Source of the DNA: JBCDHN01 sp964351855
Lineage (GTDB): Bacteria > Verrucomicrobiota > Verrucomicrobiia > Verrucomicrobiales > DEV007
Reading direction: 5' to 3'
Length of the DNA stretch: 26,523 nucleotides
Assembly (NCBI GenBank): GCA_964351855.1
Contig: CAYGQD010000081.1
Coordinates: 1-26,523, forward strand
The notes under the pieces: model-generated
Told to the model about the DNA's origin: nothing
The model's input: the letters and a program-made list of their open reading frames with translations, nothing else
Database searches by the model: none
In this document: positions 8,123 through 16,284 of the stretch, piece after piece
How positions within the stretch are numbered: position 1 is the stretch's first letter
Layout of the letters: every line of letters begins with the position of its first letter
Translations under genes and position numbers: made by a program

Positions 8123-9154
8123 TCACGTTCGGAGTTCGGACCGCTCCAGGACGCCGATTCCGGGGCGATCCGGGAGGATGATGGTTCCAGCCTGGCAGGT
8201 CGCTCCCAGAAACGGATCATTCGCGATCAAGAGATTTCCGTCGAGATCCAACCAATCGACCAAGGGAGCGAGGTGGGCCGCAGCGGTGATCCCGAGCGAG
8301 GATTCGATCATACAGCCCAGCATGATTTGAAGTCCCAACGCTCGGGCCACGTGGATCATCCGAAGCGTTTCCTGAATCCCGCCTGCTTTCATCAGCTTCA
8401 GATTCACGCCATCATAAGCACCGACGAGGGCGGGCAGATCAGACGCGGTTTTGACGTCTTCATCAGCGACGAGGGGGAGGGGAGAGCGCTCTCGCAGCCA
8501 TCGCAGATCATCGAGCGAACCCGCCGGCATCGGTTGTTCGACGAATTCGACGTTCTGGCCAGCCAGCCACTCACACTTCTCCAGCGCCACTTCTTTGGTC
8601 GTCCAGCCTTCATTGGCATCGACACGCACGATCTGATTGGTGGAATCTCGCACCGCCGCCATGATCGCTTCATCGCTGCCGGTCCCCAGCTTCACCTTGA
8701 GAAACGGGAAATCAGCGACCTCGGCGATCTTCTTCGCGATCGAGTCCGGTTCGTCGATTCCAATCGAGACTGAAGTCTGAGGGAGCGGGGCCGGACGAAG
8801 CCCGAGATACCGGTAGAGCGGAATCCCTAGCTTTTTCCCAACCCAATCCAGCAACGCTATATCCAGCGCGGCGAGGGCGGCGTGTTGCGAGGGCATTGCC
8901 GCCTTTAGCGATTCCAGGATGTGGTGAAATTGCCAGGGATCCGCCGTCTCCAGGATCGGTCGAGCCGCTTGCAAGGCTGCCTGGATCGATTCAAGCGATT
9001 CGCCGTAGCGCACATTGTGAGCCGCCTCTCCCCAACCGGTCACGCCGTCCTCGGTTAGTTCAACGAACCCATATGTTTTCGAGGCGGATGTTCCTCTGGC
9101 AATGGTCCAGGGATGCTTCAAGTCCAATTGGCGCTGATGATCGGTTAAAGTCAC
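8123..9154 (-). CDS. Dipeptide epimerase (L-Ala-D/L-Glu epimerase type), enolase superfamily
   Basis: 343 residues, the usual length. The muconate-lactonizing-enzyme subgroup residues are all in place: catalytic K153 and K155 (LKVKLG), metal ligands D179 (RVDANEGW), E206 (VEQPMP) and D231 (ADED), and K253 (NLKLMKAGG). The DxD at 303-305 (WLDLDGN) corresponds to the pair that binds the substrate alpha-ammonium group in characterised dipeptide epimerases, which favours this function over muconate or o-succinylbenzoate chemistry. The enzyme is cytoplasmic and interconverts L-Ala-D-Glu and L-Ala-L-Glu from recycled murein peptides, though other dipeptides are possible. The start is GTG at 9154, consistent with the HPWTIARG N-terminal motif at residues 14-21. 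It lies 68 bp from the divergent hydrolase gene and just upstream of the LprI-like gene. Confidence 0.93.
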   Translation of the reverse strand: MTLTDHQRQLDLKHPWTIARGTSASKTYGFVELTEDGVTGWGEAAHNVRYGESLESIQAALQAARPILETADPWQFHHILESLKAAMPSQHAALAALDIALLDWVGKKLGIPLYRYLGLRPAPLPQTSVSIGIDEPDSIAKKIAEVADFPFLKVKLGTGSDEAIMAAVRDSTNQIVRVDANEGWTTKEVALEKCEWLAGQNVEFVEQPMPAGSLDDLRWLRERSPLPLVADEDVKTASDLPALVGAYDGVNLKLMKAGGIQETLRMIHVARALGLQIMLGCMIESSLGITAAAHLAPLVDWLDLDGNLLIANDPFLGATCQAGTIILPDRPGIGVLERSELRT

Positions 9155-9222
9155 GCTTCAACCAACCCCATGTTGCCGCGATTTCACTTGCCGAGTCTCG
9201 AAATTACCGGTTCGCTGCTTCC

Positions 9223-10011
9223 ATGAAGACGCTTTCGACCCTCGCAGTCACTCTCCTCATCACCAGCCCCTTGTTTGCCGAAGTCATGACCAAAGATGTC
9301 ACCTACGAAGGAGGCGGCGTGTCCATGAAAGGGTTGATCGCCTGGGACGATTCCACCGACGCCAAGCGACCCGGAGTTCTCGTGGTTCACGAGTGGTGGG
9401 GACACAATGATTACGCTCGGGGACGGGCCAAAATGCTCGCGGAACTGGGCTATGTTGCGATCGCGGTCGATATGTTTGGCGACGGGAAAACGGCGGATCA
9501 CCCGAAGGACGCGGGCGCGTTTGCCGGAGAAGCGATGAAGAATCTGGACGCGGCCAAAGCCCGTTTTGAAGCGGCGATGGAATTGCTCAAGGCCCATCCG
9601 GCGACCGATCCGGAGAAAACGGCAGCGATCGGGTACTGCTTCGGGGGCGGCGTGGTTCTCAACATGGCGCGTCTCGGGGTGGATTTGGACGGTGTCGTCA
9701 GTTTCCACGGCAGTCTCGGGGCGGCATCGGAAGCGCAGGTCGGGAAGGTGAAAGCGAAGGTGCTGGTCTGCAACGGAGCGGCGGACACCTTCGTCAGTGA
9801 AGAAGCGATTTCGGCGTTCAAAGCGGAGATGGAAGCGGCGGAAGTCGATTACGCGTTCGAAAACTACGAAGGCGCGCTCCACGGATTCACCAACCCCGGT
9901 GCCACTGCGAAGGGCGAGAAATTCGGGATCCCGCTCGGCTATCAGCAAGAAGCGGATGAAGCTTCCTGGGCCTCCATGCAGAAGTTTTTCGACGAGATTT
10001 TCAGCGAGTAG
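9223..10011 (+). CDS. Secreted dienelactone hydrolase family protein
   Basis: 262 residues with an alpha/beta-hydrolase fold. Residues 1-19 are a signal peptide (MKTLSTLAVTLLITSPLFA), so the enzyme acts in the periplasm. The family landmarks are VVHEWWGHNDYARGRA (54-69), GYVAIAVDMFG (76-86) and the triad C139 (GYCFGGG), D188 (NGAADTFV) and H220 (ALHGFTNP). A Cys nucleophile is typical of dienelactone hydrolases. The natural substrate is unknown; exported members occur widely and need not act on chloroaromatic breakdown products. The ATG at 9223 is set by the signal peptide; the frame is open further upstream but that part overlaps the divergent epimerase gene. No operon partner is evident, since the next plus-strand gene starts 99 bp downstream. 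Confidence 0.92.
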   Translation: MKTLSTLAVTLLITSPLFAEVMTKDVTYEGGGVSMKGLIAWDDSTDAKRPGVLVVHEWWGHNDYARGRAKMLAELGYVAIAVDMFGDGKTADHPKDAGAFAGEAMKNLDAAKARFEAAMELLKAHPATDPEKTAAIGYCFGGGVVLNMARLGVDLDGVVSFHGSLGAASEAQVGKVKAKVLVCNGAADTFVSEEAISAFKAEMEAAEVDYAFENYEGALHGFTNPGATAKGEKFGIPLGYQQEADEASWASMQKFFDEIFSE

Positions 10012-10110
10012 ACGAGGATTCTGCTGGGCGACGAGGAACTCTCCGTCCAAACTATTCCAGGGCGCAATCAAACAACTCGCTCTAGCCGCTGTCCAAAACC
10101 CGAATCACCT

Positions 10111-13100
10111 ATGAGCACTGCTTCTCCCGCGTTTACGGAACGCAACCTCCGCGCCCTCCCGGCTCCCATCGTTGATAAGCTGCGGGATCTCATCGCCAGG
10201 GTTCGACGGATCGCGGTGACCAAGGGGATTTTCGCGGTGATCGCGACTGGCTTGGTCTGTCTGCTTCTGATCATGGCGATCGACGCGACCTTGACGATTT
10301 TCTCCACCGCGGCGCGCTGGGCACTCACGTTGGCCGGACTGGCCATCACCTCCGTCGCGGCTTGGTGGTGGGTGGTGCGACCAGCCACGAAGCGGATCAC
10401 CCTGACGAACATCGCCCGCTACGTCGAAACGCGGCACCCGGAGCTACAGGAGACGATTTCCAGTTCGCTTGAACTTCTGGCGAGCGACGATCCCAATGAG
10501 ATTCGGGGTTCGGAAGAATTGATCGGCGAAGTCGTCAAATCTGCGGTTCGCGACGTCGGTCACGTCGATACGGAGAAGGAGTTCGACACCCAGCCGATCC
10601 GTCGTGCCGCGATCGCCGCCGCCAGTTTTGCGGGAATCCTCGCACTCATTTTTGTGATTTGGCCGAAGCCGAGCACCACGCTCCTGACCCGGGCCGTCGC
10701 TCCCTTCCTTCAGGTCGGAAACGCTTACGCGGATACGCTGACGGTAAAGCCTGGCGACATTCGGGTCGCGGCCGGATCCGATGTCAGCATCGAGGTTTCG
10801 ATTCGTCACAAACGGCTGAATCGGGCCACGGTTCGTCGCCGGGATGATGAAAAAGCGCCGGAAGGCGTCGAGCGGATGGATCTGGTCAATGTGGATGACG
10901 ACGAAGTTCGCACCTTTGTCCGCACCTTCCCCAATGTGCAGAAGGATTTTCAGTATCGCGTTCATGCCGGGGCTGCGGTGAGCCAGTTTTACAATGTGGA
11001 AGTCGTTCCCGCGCCGGACATCGAGCAAATCACGATTCGCTACGATTATCCGGAATACACCGGATTGCCGCCGGTGGAAGGCGTCAGCGAGACCGGAGAG
11101 ATCGCGGCTCTGGAGAACACCTTGGTGACGGTGACGGCTCGGGCGACGCGGAAGATGGAAGTGGCGAATTTGCTGATTGGAACCGAAGCCCAGCCGATTC
11201 TCGAAGCCAGCGCCGAGGCCGATCCTCGGGATGTGTCCTGGCGTTTCTTCCTGAAGCGCGATCAAGAAGAAGACTGGCAGATCCAGTTGAAGGACGATTA
11301 CGGATTCGAGAATCCCGAGATCTACTATTCCCTGCGCTCGATTCGCGACCAAGTCCCCACCATCAATCTCACCGCTCCGGAGGCGAGGGAATTGAAACTG
11401 CGTCCGACTGAGTTTTTGCCGATCTCCTACGTCGCCACGGAAGACTTCGGCTTCAGCGCGGCGGAACTCCTTGTGACGATCGATGGCCGGGAGCCTGCTA
11501 AAGAAATCGAAGTGCCCCTGCCCAATCGCGGCGCGGAAGGATGGACCGGGAAAGCGCCGTTCGACCTGGGATCGCTGGATCTGGAAAAAGCGCGGAATCT
11601 GAGGGTGCAGGTTCGGATCTCTGACAACCTCCCGGGACATTTGAAGGGCAGCCAAAAGGCCTTGAGCGAGCCCATCGAGATTCGCTTGGAGCGAAATGCC
11701 AAGCCGCTCGTCGAGCAAATCTTCGAAGCGCAGGAAAAAGAGATTCGCGAGACCTTGGAGCAGGCGAAGAACGATCTCCGCCAGGCCAAGAGCGAGACGG
11801 AAGCGACGAAGCGGGAACTCGATCGCGAGAAAGAACAGGTCTCCCCTGAAGCCCTGCAGCGAATCGACAACGCGCGCAAAGAGATGGCCGAAGCGGACGA
11901 AAAACTGCGGGAGCTGAGTGAGAAAATGGAGAACACCGTGTTCAACGAGCGGGCGGAAGAGATTGGCGAAATCGCCGAAGAAAATGTCAAACCGGCCAAA
12001 GACGCTGCGGAATCCATCGCCTTGACGGACGAACATGAAGAGCGCAAAGCGCAGGCGGAGAAAGTAGAGGAGGAGCTGGACGAAGCGTTGGCCAATATCG
12101 AGGAAGTCTTGAAGAATCTGCGCGAAAGCGAGGACGAAGTCGAAATGGTCGCCGAATTGACGGAGCTGGCGAACGAGCAGCGGCGATTGGCCGAAGAAGC
12201 TCGCCAAGATGCGCAGGAGCAAACCGGCGAAGAAGCAATGCAGGCTCCGGAAGAGGGATCGAAGGAAGCCCAGCAGCTAGCCAAGGAACAGGCCGAAGAG
12301 ATGCGGAAATGGCAGGAGCAACAGCAAAAGCTGCAGCGAGAACTTGGCGAAATGCTGCGGGAAGATCCCGAGGCGCTCAAAGAAGCCTTGCTCGCCCAGA
12401 ATGAAAAGGCCGAGGCCCTGGCGGAGCGTGCTGAAACCTTGGCCGAGGAACAGGCCGAACTCCGAGCGGCCGTCGAACAGGCCGATAATCCGGAAAACCT
12501 GGAGGCGTTGACCGAGGAAATCATGGAGCAGTTGCGCCAGGAACAGGAGCAAATCGCGCAACGAGCCGAAGAACTGCAAGAGCAAATGGCCGAAGCCAGC
12601 CAACCGCTCGAGCAAGGCACCAATGAGGCCAAAGAAGCGGCGCGTGAACTGAAGCGAAACGACCTGGAGGACGCCAAAGTCGCCGCCGAGCAGGCCGCAG
12701 AAAATTTCGAGGAAGTGGCGGAACAAGCCCAGCGCGCCGAAGCCCAAGCTGCTCTCCAGGAAATGGCGCAACAAGCCCTGGAACAGGCCACCGAAGCCGC
12801 AACCGGCCAGGAACCCAACGCGGCGATGCAGGAAGCGATCGAACAAGCTGCCGAAGCCGCCGCTGAGCAGGTCGCCAATGCGCCAACGCCGATAAGTGAG
12901 TCTCAACTGCAGGAAGCAGTGAACGAAGCCGCTCAGGAAATGGCGCAGGCCCAGCAGGAAAACGCCGCCGCGACTCCGCAGGAATTAGCCCAAGCCGCCG
13001 AAGAATCGTTCCAAGAAAAAGCGGAGCAAGCCATGGCTCAGGCCGCTCAAGAAGCGATGCAGGAAGCGGCTGCCGAGTCTGCGGCGGAAACGGGTCAACC

Positions 13101-14352
13101 GACGCCACCGCAGATGCAGCAAGCCATGGAACAAGCGGCGCAAGCCGCTGCCGAGGCCCTGGCTGGCGAGCCGATGACGGCTGAACAATTCGAGGAACTG
13201 ATGGAGGCCGCCGCCGAACAAATGGCCCAGAGCGGAGAAAGCGCCAGCGCTGAACAAATGGCTCAAGCTGCCGCAGAAACCTTTGAACAAGCCGCCCAGC
13301 AGATGGAGAATCAACCCGCTCCCGCTGCGCCTTCGCCCGAAATGGCCGGGGAATTGCAGCAACTGGCCGAACGCCAGGAAGCCGTTTCCGAAGCGCTCGG
13401 CTCCCTTCAAGCGGGCCAATTGGAAGAAGCCTTGGCGGCGATGCAGGAAGCGCTTTCGGCGGAATCGCAAGCTCTCGCTCAGGAAGCGGATGCGCTGGAA
13501 GACGCGGCCCAGGCGGCTCAGCAAAGCCAGGCCCAATCCCAAGCCAGCCAGGCGGAATCCAGCTTCAAGCGCGCCGAGCAACAAGCGCAGGCCGCTTCCC
13601 AACAACTGGCCCGCGCCCAACAGGCGCAAGATCAGGCTCAAGCAAAGGCTGCCCAGCAGGCCGCTCAAGCATCGGGCGAATCGCTCTCATCCGAAGAGGC
13701 CATGGCGCAGGCTCAGCAAGGCCAGTTGCCTCCTCAGCCCGCGAGTTCGTCGGAACAAAGCGCCTTAAACTCCAGCAAGAGCGCCCAGCAGCAAAGCCAG
13801 CAGGCGCTGGAACAAGCGGCTCAGCAACTCAGTCAAGCCGCGCAGCAGTTGGAGAATCAAGCCAATGCCTTGGCCCCGAGTCAGGAGCAAAATCAACAGC
13901 CCTTGATGAATTCTCAGGATTTGGCCCAGAGTTTCGAACAAGTCAGTCAGGCCGCCCAAGCTCAGAACGCATCGGAAGCAGCGTCACAAGCGGCCGCCGC
14001 CGCTCAATCCCTTCAGCAAATGGCGCAACAAGCCGCCGAAAACATGGGTGCAATGGGACCATCGATGACACCGCAAATGGCCCAGAACTCACCCCAACAA
14101 GGTGAACCGAGCCAGGCGAGCGAATCGCAGCAAGTCAACGAACAGGGCGAAGTCGGGCCTGCGGTCGATGCCAGCGGCGTTCCCCCTGAAATGGCCAAAC
14201 TCGGGATCAGCGCAGAGGATTGGGCGCGATTCCAAGGAACTCTTCAGAACGACATCTCCAATCAAGGCTCCGCTGGCGCTCCGGAAGAATACCAGAGTCT
14301 GGTCAACCAGTATTTCCGGATCATCGCCAAAGAGGCACGCACTTCAAAATGA
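10111..14352 (+). CDS. DUF4175-type large membrane protein with very long Glu/Gln/Ala-rich coiled-coil tail
   Basis: 1413 residues. TM helices at about 39-61, 70-89 and 166-184 are followed by an extracytoplasmic beta-rich part up to about 525 (DTLTVKPGDIRVAAGSDVS, an Ig-like IRYDYPEYTGLPP segment, SYVATEDFGF). From about 528 to 1340 the sequence is almost only E, Q, A, K, R and S, first charged and then Gln/Ala-rich, as expected for a long helical coiled coil. A short conserved-looking end follows (ISAEDWARFQG .. PEEYQSLVNQYFRIIAKEA). The overall build matches DUF4175-type proteins of PVC and related bacteria; the function is unknown and an envelope scaffold role is only a guess. Its TGA overlaps the ATG of the prenyltransferase-repeat gene (ATGA). 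Base composition in the tail is biased by the repeated GAA/CAG/GCC codons, which produces long false reading frames on other strands. Confidence 0.87.
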   Translation: MSTASPAFTERNLRALPAPIVDKLRDLIARVRRIAVTKGIFAVIATGLVCLLLIMAIDATLTIFSTAARWALTLAGLAITSVAAWWWVVRPATKRITLTNIARYVETRHPELQETISSSLELLASDDPNEIRGSEELIGEVVKSAVRDVGHVDTEKEFDTQPIRRAAIAAASFAGILALIFVIWPKPSTTLLTRAVAPFLQVGNAYADTLTVKPGDIRVAAGSDVSIEVSIRHKRLNRATVRRRDDEKAPEGVERMDLVNVDDDEVRTFVRTFPNVQKDFQYRVHAGAAVSQFYNVEVVPAPDIEQITIRYDYPEYTGLPPVEGVSETGEIAALENTLVTVTARATRKMEVANLLIGTEAQPILEASAEADPRDVSWRFFLKRDQEEDWQIQLKDDYGFENPEIYYSLRSIRDQVPTINLTAPEARELKLRPTEFLPISYVATEDFGFSAAELLVTIDGREPAKEIEVPLPNRGAEGWTGKAPFDLGSLDLEKARNLRVQVRISDNLPGHLKGSQKALSEPIEIRLERNAKPLVEQIFEAQEKEIRETLEQAKNDLRQAKSETEATKRELDREKEQVSPEALQRIDNARKEMAEADEKLRELSEKMENTVFNERAEEIGEIAEENVKPAKDAAESIALTDEHEERKAQAEKVEEELDEALANIEEVLKNLRESEDEVEMVAELTELANEQRRLAEEARQDAQEQTGEEAMQAPEEGSKEAQQLAKEQAEEMRKWQEQQQKLQRELGEMLREDPEALKEALLAQNEKAEALAERAETLAEEQAELRAAVEQADNPENLEALTEEIMEQLRQEQEQIAQRAEELQEQMAEASQPLEQGTNEAKEAARELKRNDLEDAKVAAEQAAENFEEVAEQAQRAEAQAALQEMAQQALEQATEAATGQEPNAAMQEAIEQAAEAAAEQVANAPTPISESQLQEAVNEAAQEMAQAQQENAAATPQELAQAAEESFQEKAEQAMAQAAQEAMQEAAAESAAETGQPTPPQMQQAMEQAAQAAAEALAGEPMTAEQFEELMEAAAEQMAQSGESASAEQMAQAAAETFEQAAQQMENQPAPAAPSPEMAGELQQLAERQEAVSEALGSLQAGQLEEALAAMQEALSAESQALAQEADALEDAAQAAQQSQAQSQASQAESSFKRAEQQAQAASQQLARAQQAQDQAQAKAAQQAAQASGESLSSEEAMAQAQQGQLPPQPASSSEQSALNSSKSAQQQSQQALEQAAQQLSQAAQQLENQANALAPSQEQNQQPLMNSQDLAQSFEQVSQAAQAQNASEAASQAAAAAQSLQQMAQQAAENMGAMGPSMTPQMAQNSPQQGEPSQASESQQVNEQGEVGPAVDASGVPPEMAKLGISAEDWARFQGTLQNDISNQGSAGAPEEYQSLVNQYFRIIAKEARTSK

Positions 14353-15416
14353 GACTCACCCTTTCCCAGATCCTTTGGCTGCCCCTTTTATTGGGTCTTC
14401 CGCTCTACGGGCAGGACGAAATCGCGAACAACGTCTTTTCACAATATCGTGCCGAAGTTGATAAGGCGACGGATGCCGCGTTGGAGTATCTCAAAACCAA
14501 TCAACAACCCGAAGGGCATTTTCCCGATAAGCACGGGAATTCTACGGGGATCGTCGGACTGGTGGGGATGGCGTTTTTATCGAAGGGTCACGTTCCCGGT
14601 TACGGACCCTATGGGGAAACTATCAATCGCTGTATCGACTACGTGATCGAGCACCAACAAAGCAACGGACTGATCGATCGGAACGGTACGTCCGGCCATG
14701 GTCCGATGTATGCCCATAACATCGCAACCCTCTTTCTTTCGGAAGTCTCAGGAATGGTCGACCCCGAGCGGCAAGACAAGCTGGAGCCGGTCTTGGCGAA
14801 AGCCATGGAACTCCTGCTCCGCGCCCAAGCCGTCCCCAAAAGCAAAGGCCACGCCGGCGGCTGGCGCTACAAGCCGGATTCCCGAGATAGCGATCTTTCC
14901 TGCTCCGGCTGGGCCTTAATGGCGTTGCGCTCCGCAAAGTTGAACGGCGCTCCCGTTCCCGATGAAGCGATCCAGAGCGCGGTCGAATACGTCTTCGATC
15001 GGCACGACTCCCGGATGGGAACCTTCGGGTATACTGATACGCGTGGCCATGCGGAAACCTTGACGGGTTGCGGGTTGCTCTGCCTTGAACTGACCGGCTT
15101 CCACGGCCATGAATCGACCTACAAAGCCGGCGAGTTCATTCTCAATTCCTTCAGCAAGTTGCCCCGGAGTTCCCACGAGTTCTACGGGAACTACTACAAC
15201 GCCCAGGGCATGTTTCAGCTCGGGGGAAAATATTGGGAGAAGTATGCAGAGTGGATGTACACCTACTATCTTCCCCAACAGAAATCGAACGGTGCCTGGA
15301 ATTCCCGCAGCGTCGGAGAGATCTATGGAACGGCGATGATGGTGCTGTCCTTTACGGTTCCGTATCGTCAGCTTCCCATCTACCAGCGCGACGAGACGGT
15401 GGACGAAGATTCGTAG
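14349..15416 (+). CDS. Prenyltransferase/squalene-oxidase repeat-containing exported protein
   Basis: 355 residues. Residues 1-21 are a signal peptide (MRLTLSQILWLPLLLGLPLYG). The rest is an alpha/alpha-toroid made of prenyltransferase/squalene-cyclase-like repeats: ALEYLKTNQQPEGHF, IDYVIEHQQSNGLID, GGWRYKPDSRDSDLSCSGWALMALRS and EYVFDRHDSRMGTFGYTD, ending with YYLPQQKSNGAW .. YGTAMMVLSF. The Gln-x-x-x-Gly/Trp pattern is the usual QW-like signature. I see no DDxxD or DxDD catalytic motif and no sign of cyclase activity, so this is probably a non-enzymatic binding toroid. The ATG at 14349 overlaps the DUF4175 stop as ATGA, so the two are almost certainly coupled and act in the same envelope process. 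Confidence 0.88.
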   Translation: MRLTLSQILWLPLLLGLPLYGQDEIANNVFSQYRAEVDKATDAALEYLKTNQQPEGHFPDKHGNSTGIVGLVGMAFLSKGHVPGYGPYGETINRCIDYVIEHQQSNGLIDRNGTSGHGPMYAHNIATLFLSEVSGMVDPERQDKLEPVLAKAMELLLRAQAVPKSKGHAGGWRYKPDSRDSDLSCSGWALMALRSAKLNGAPVPDEAIQSAVEYVFDRHDSRMGTFGYTDTRGHAETLTGCGLLCLELTGFHGHESTYKAGEFILNSFSKLPRSSHEFYGNYYNAQGMFQLGGKYWEKYAEWMYTYYLPQQKSNGAWNSRSVGEIYGTAMMVLSFTVPYRQLPIYQRDETVDEDS

Positions 15417-15664
15417 GCGCACGGTTTCCGATCAGAATTTCTGCTCGATTGGAGGATAGGTTTCATTTTTGAGTTTCGAACTTACGCTTTCGCGGTCTTC
15501 GGGTAACGGTTCGAGATCAAAAATGAGGCTTCCCACTAGACTGGTGTTTTCGGGCCTGGCAGGTCGGTCAAGTGGTGTTTGACTACGGTCTGCAGCGGGG
15601 CTCGACGGCTGAAATGGCCAATTGGTGATCGCGTCATCAACGGTTTGTGTTGAAGACGCCAACT
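15417..15664. other. Intergenic stretch with one weak remnant frame
   Basis: This is the part of the gene-poor region before the first MITE-like element. A minus-strand frame (15662 down to the stop at 15432, start only TTG) reads about 76 residues, including TVDDAITNWPFQPSS and a terminal TYPPIEQKF. It is still open into the left terminal repeat of the adjacent element. It could be the 3' end of a gene cut off by the element's insertion, or chance. I see no convincing terminator for the DUF4175 operon here. Confidence 0.3.
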
Positions 15665-15881
15665 CTAGTGTAGTGATCGGGAAATAGATGGTTAAAATTC
15701 GCGAGCAAATTTTGGTAATTTCAAGGCCTAAGCAGGGAACTGAGCGGGCTCAGTGACCGACGAGCAACGCAGAAATCGCGAAAAAGGGCCGCGATTTGCT
15801 AAAATTCCGACCGAAGTGAGCTATTTCCACCAGCAACAAACCAACCTATTTTATCCAGCTATTTAGCGATCACTACACTAG
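15665..15881. mobile_element. MITE-like element, copy 1 (217 bp)
   Basis: The element is bounded by perfect 15-bp inverted repeats CTAGTGTAGTGATCG (15665-15679) and CGATCACTACACTAG (15867-15881). Similarity continues inward to about 35 bp with a few mismatches (AAATAG, TGG and TAAAAT are shared on both arms). It encodes no plausible protein. The interior shares an identical 15-nt block with copy 2 (GCAACGCAGAAATCG, 15764-15778) at exactly the same distance, 99 nt, from the left end. The terminal CTAG would fit a transposase that targets CTAG, such as an IS630/Tc1-like or IS5-like enzyme; that link is inferred. Confidence 0.8.
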
Positions 15882-16096
15882 TGCATCATCCGGAAAGTAA
15901 GAGGCGCACTTCGCGAGAGATTTGGTTCGAGTTCCAGGCGCGAAGAAGGAACGAAGCGAGCTTCGTGACTGATGAAGCAACGCAGAAATCGGGCAAAAGA
16001 TCCGCGACTCCCTATTTTTGCGAGAGGAACGAGCCACCTTCTCTCTCCTTTGAGAACCAATCTAGTGTGCCGGTTAGTTTTCGGATGATGCACTAG
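15878..16096. mobile_element. MITE-like element, copy 2 (219 bp), sharing CTAG with copy 1
   Basis: The element is bounded by perfect 15-bp inverted repeats CTAGTGCATCATCCG (15878-15892) and CGGATGATGCACTAG (16082-16096), with weaker similarity inward to about 27 bp. Its left CTAG (15878-15881) is the right CTAG of copy 1, so the two elements abut as CTAG-copy1-CTAG-copy2-CTAG. The interior block GCAACGCAGAAATCG (15977-15991) lies at the same offset as in copy 1, and GTGAC(C/T)GA(C/T)GA just before it is shared as well. The terminal repeats differ between copies after CTAGTG, so these are diverged relatives rather than a recent tandem duplication. No protein is encoded. Confidence 0.8.
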
Positions 16097-16284
16097 CACA
16101 CCCCGAATTCGCAAGTTTGATTGTTGGCCTTCCCTGGATGCCACTCATCGTGGTCCAATTTGGTGATTGGGATGCGGGAGAGCCGAAAAGCGAATTCCTA
16201 TCGGTAACCCACGGAACGTGTCCGATTCACCCATAGTCAACGAAACCCGTTTGACTCCCCATTTTGCGTATTTTAACGGTTGAG
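16097..16284. other. Upstream region of the WD40 gene
   Basis: 188 bp between the second MITE-like element and the WD40 start. I see no clear sigma-70 promoter, operator repeat or Shine-Dalgarno sequence. An in-frame TTG at 16264 is a possible but unlikely start for the WD40 gene. Confidence 0.4.

Noticed and set aside
10444..12222. 592-residue minus-strand frame (and other long frames over 11.4-13.7 kb)
   Set aside because: Created by the repetitive GAA/CAG/GCC codons of the DUF4175 tail read backwards (Phe/Leu/Arg- or Ser/Cys-rich nonsense).
15417..15460. Intrinsic terminator after the prenyltransferase-repeat gene
   Set aside because: I found no GC-rich hairpin followed by a T run; the small dyads there are too weak.
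15753..15790. CRISPR-like repeats between the two MITE-like elements
   Set aside because: Only two diverged copies about 213 bp apart, inside larger elements with terminal inverted repeats; no spacer pattern and no cas genes.
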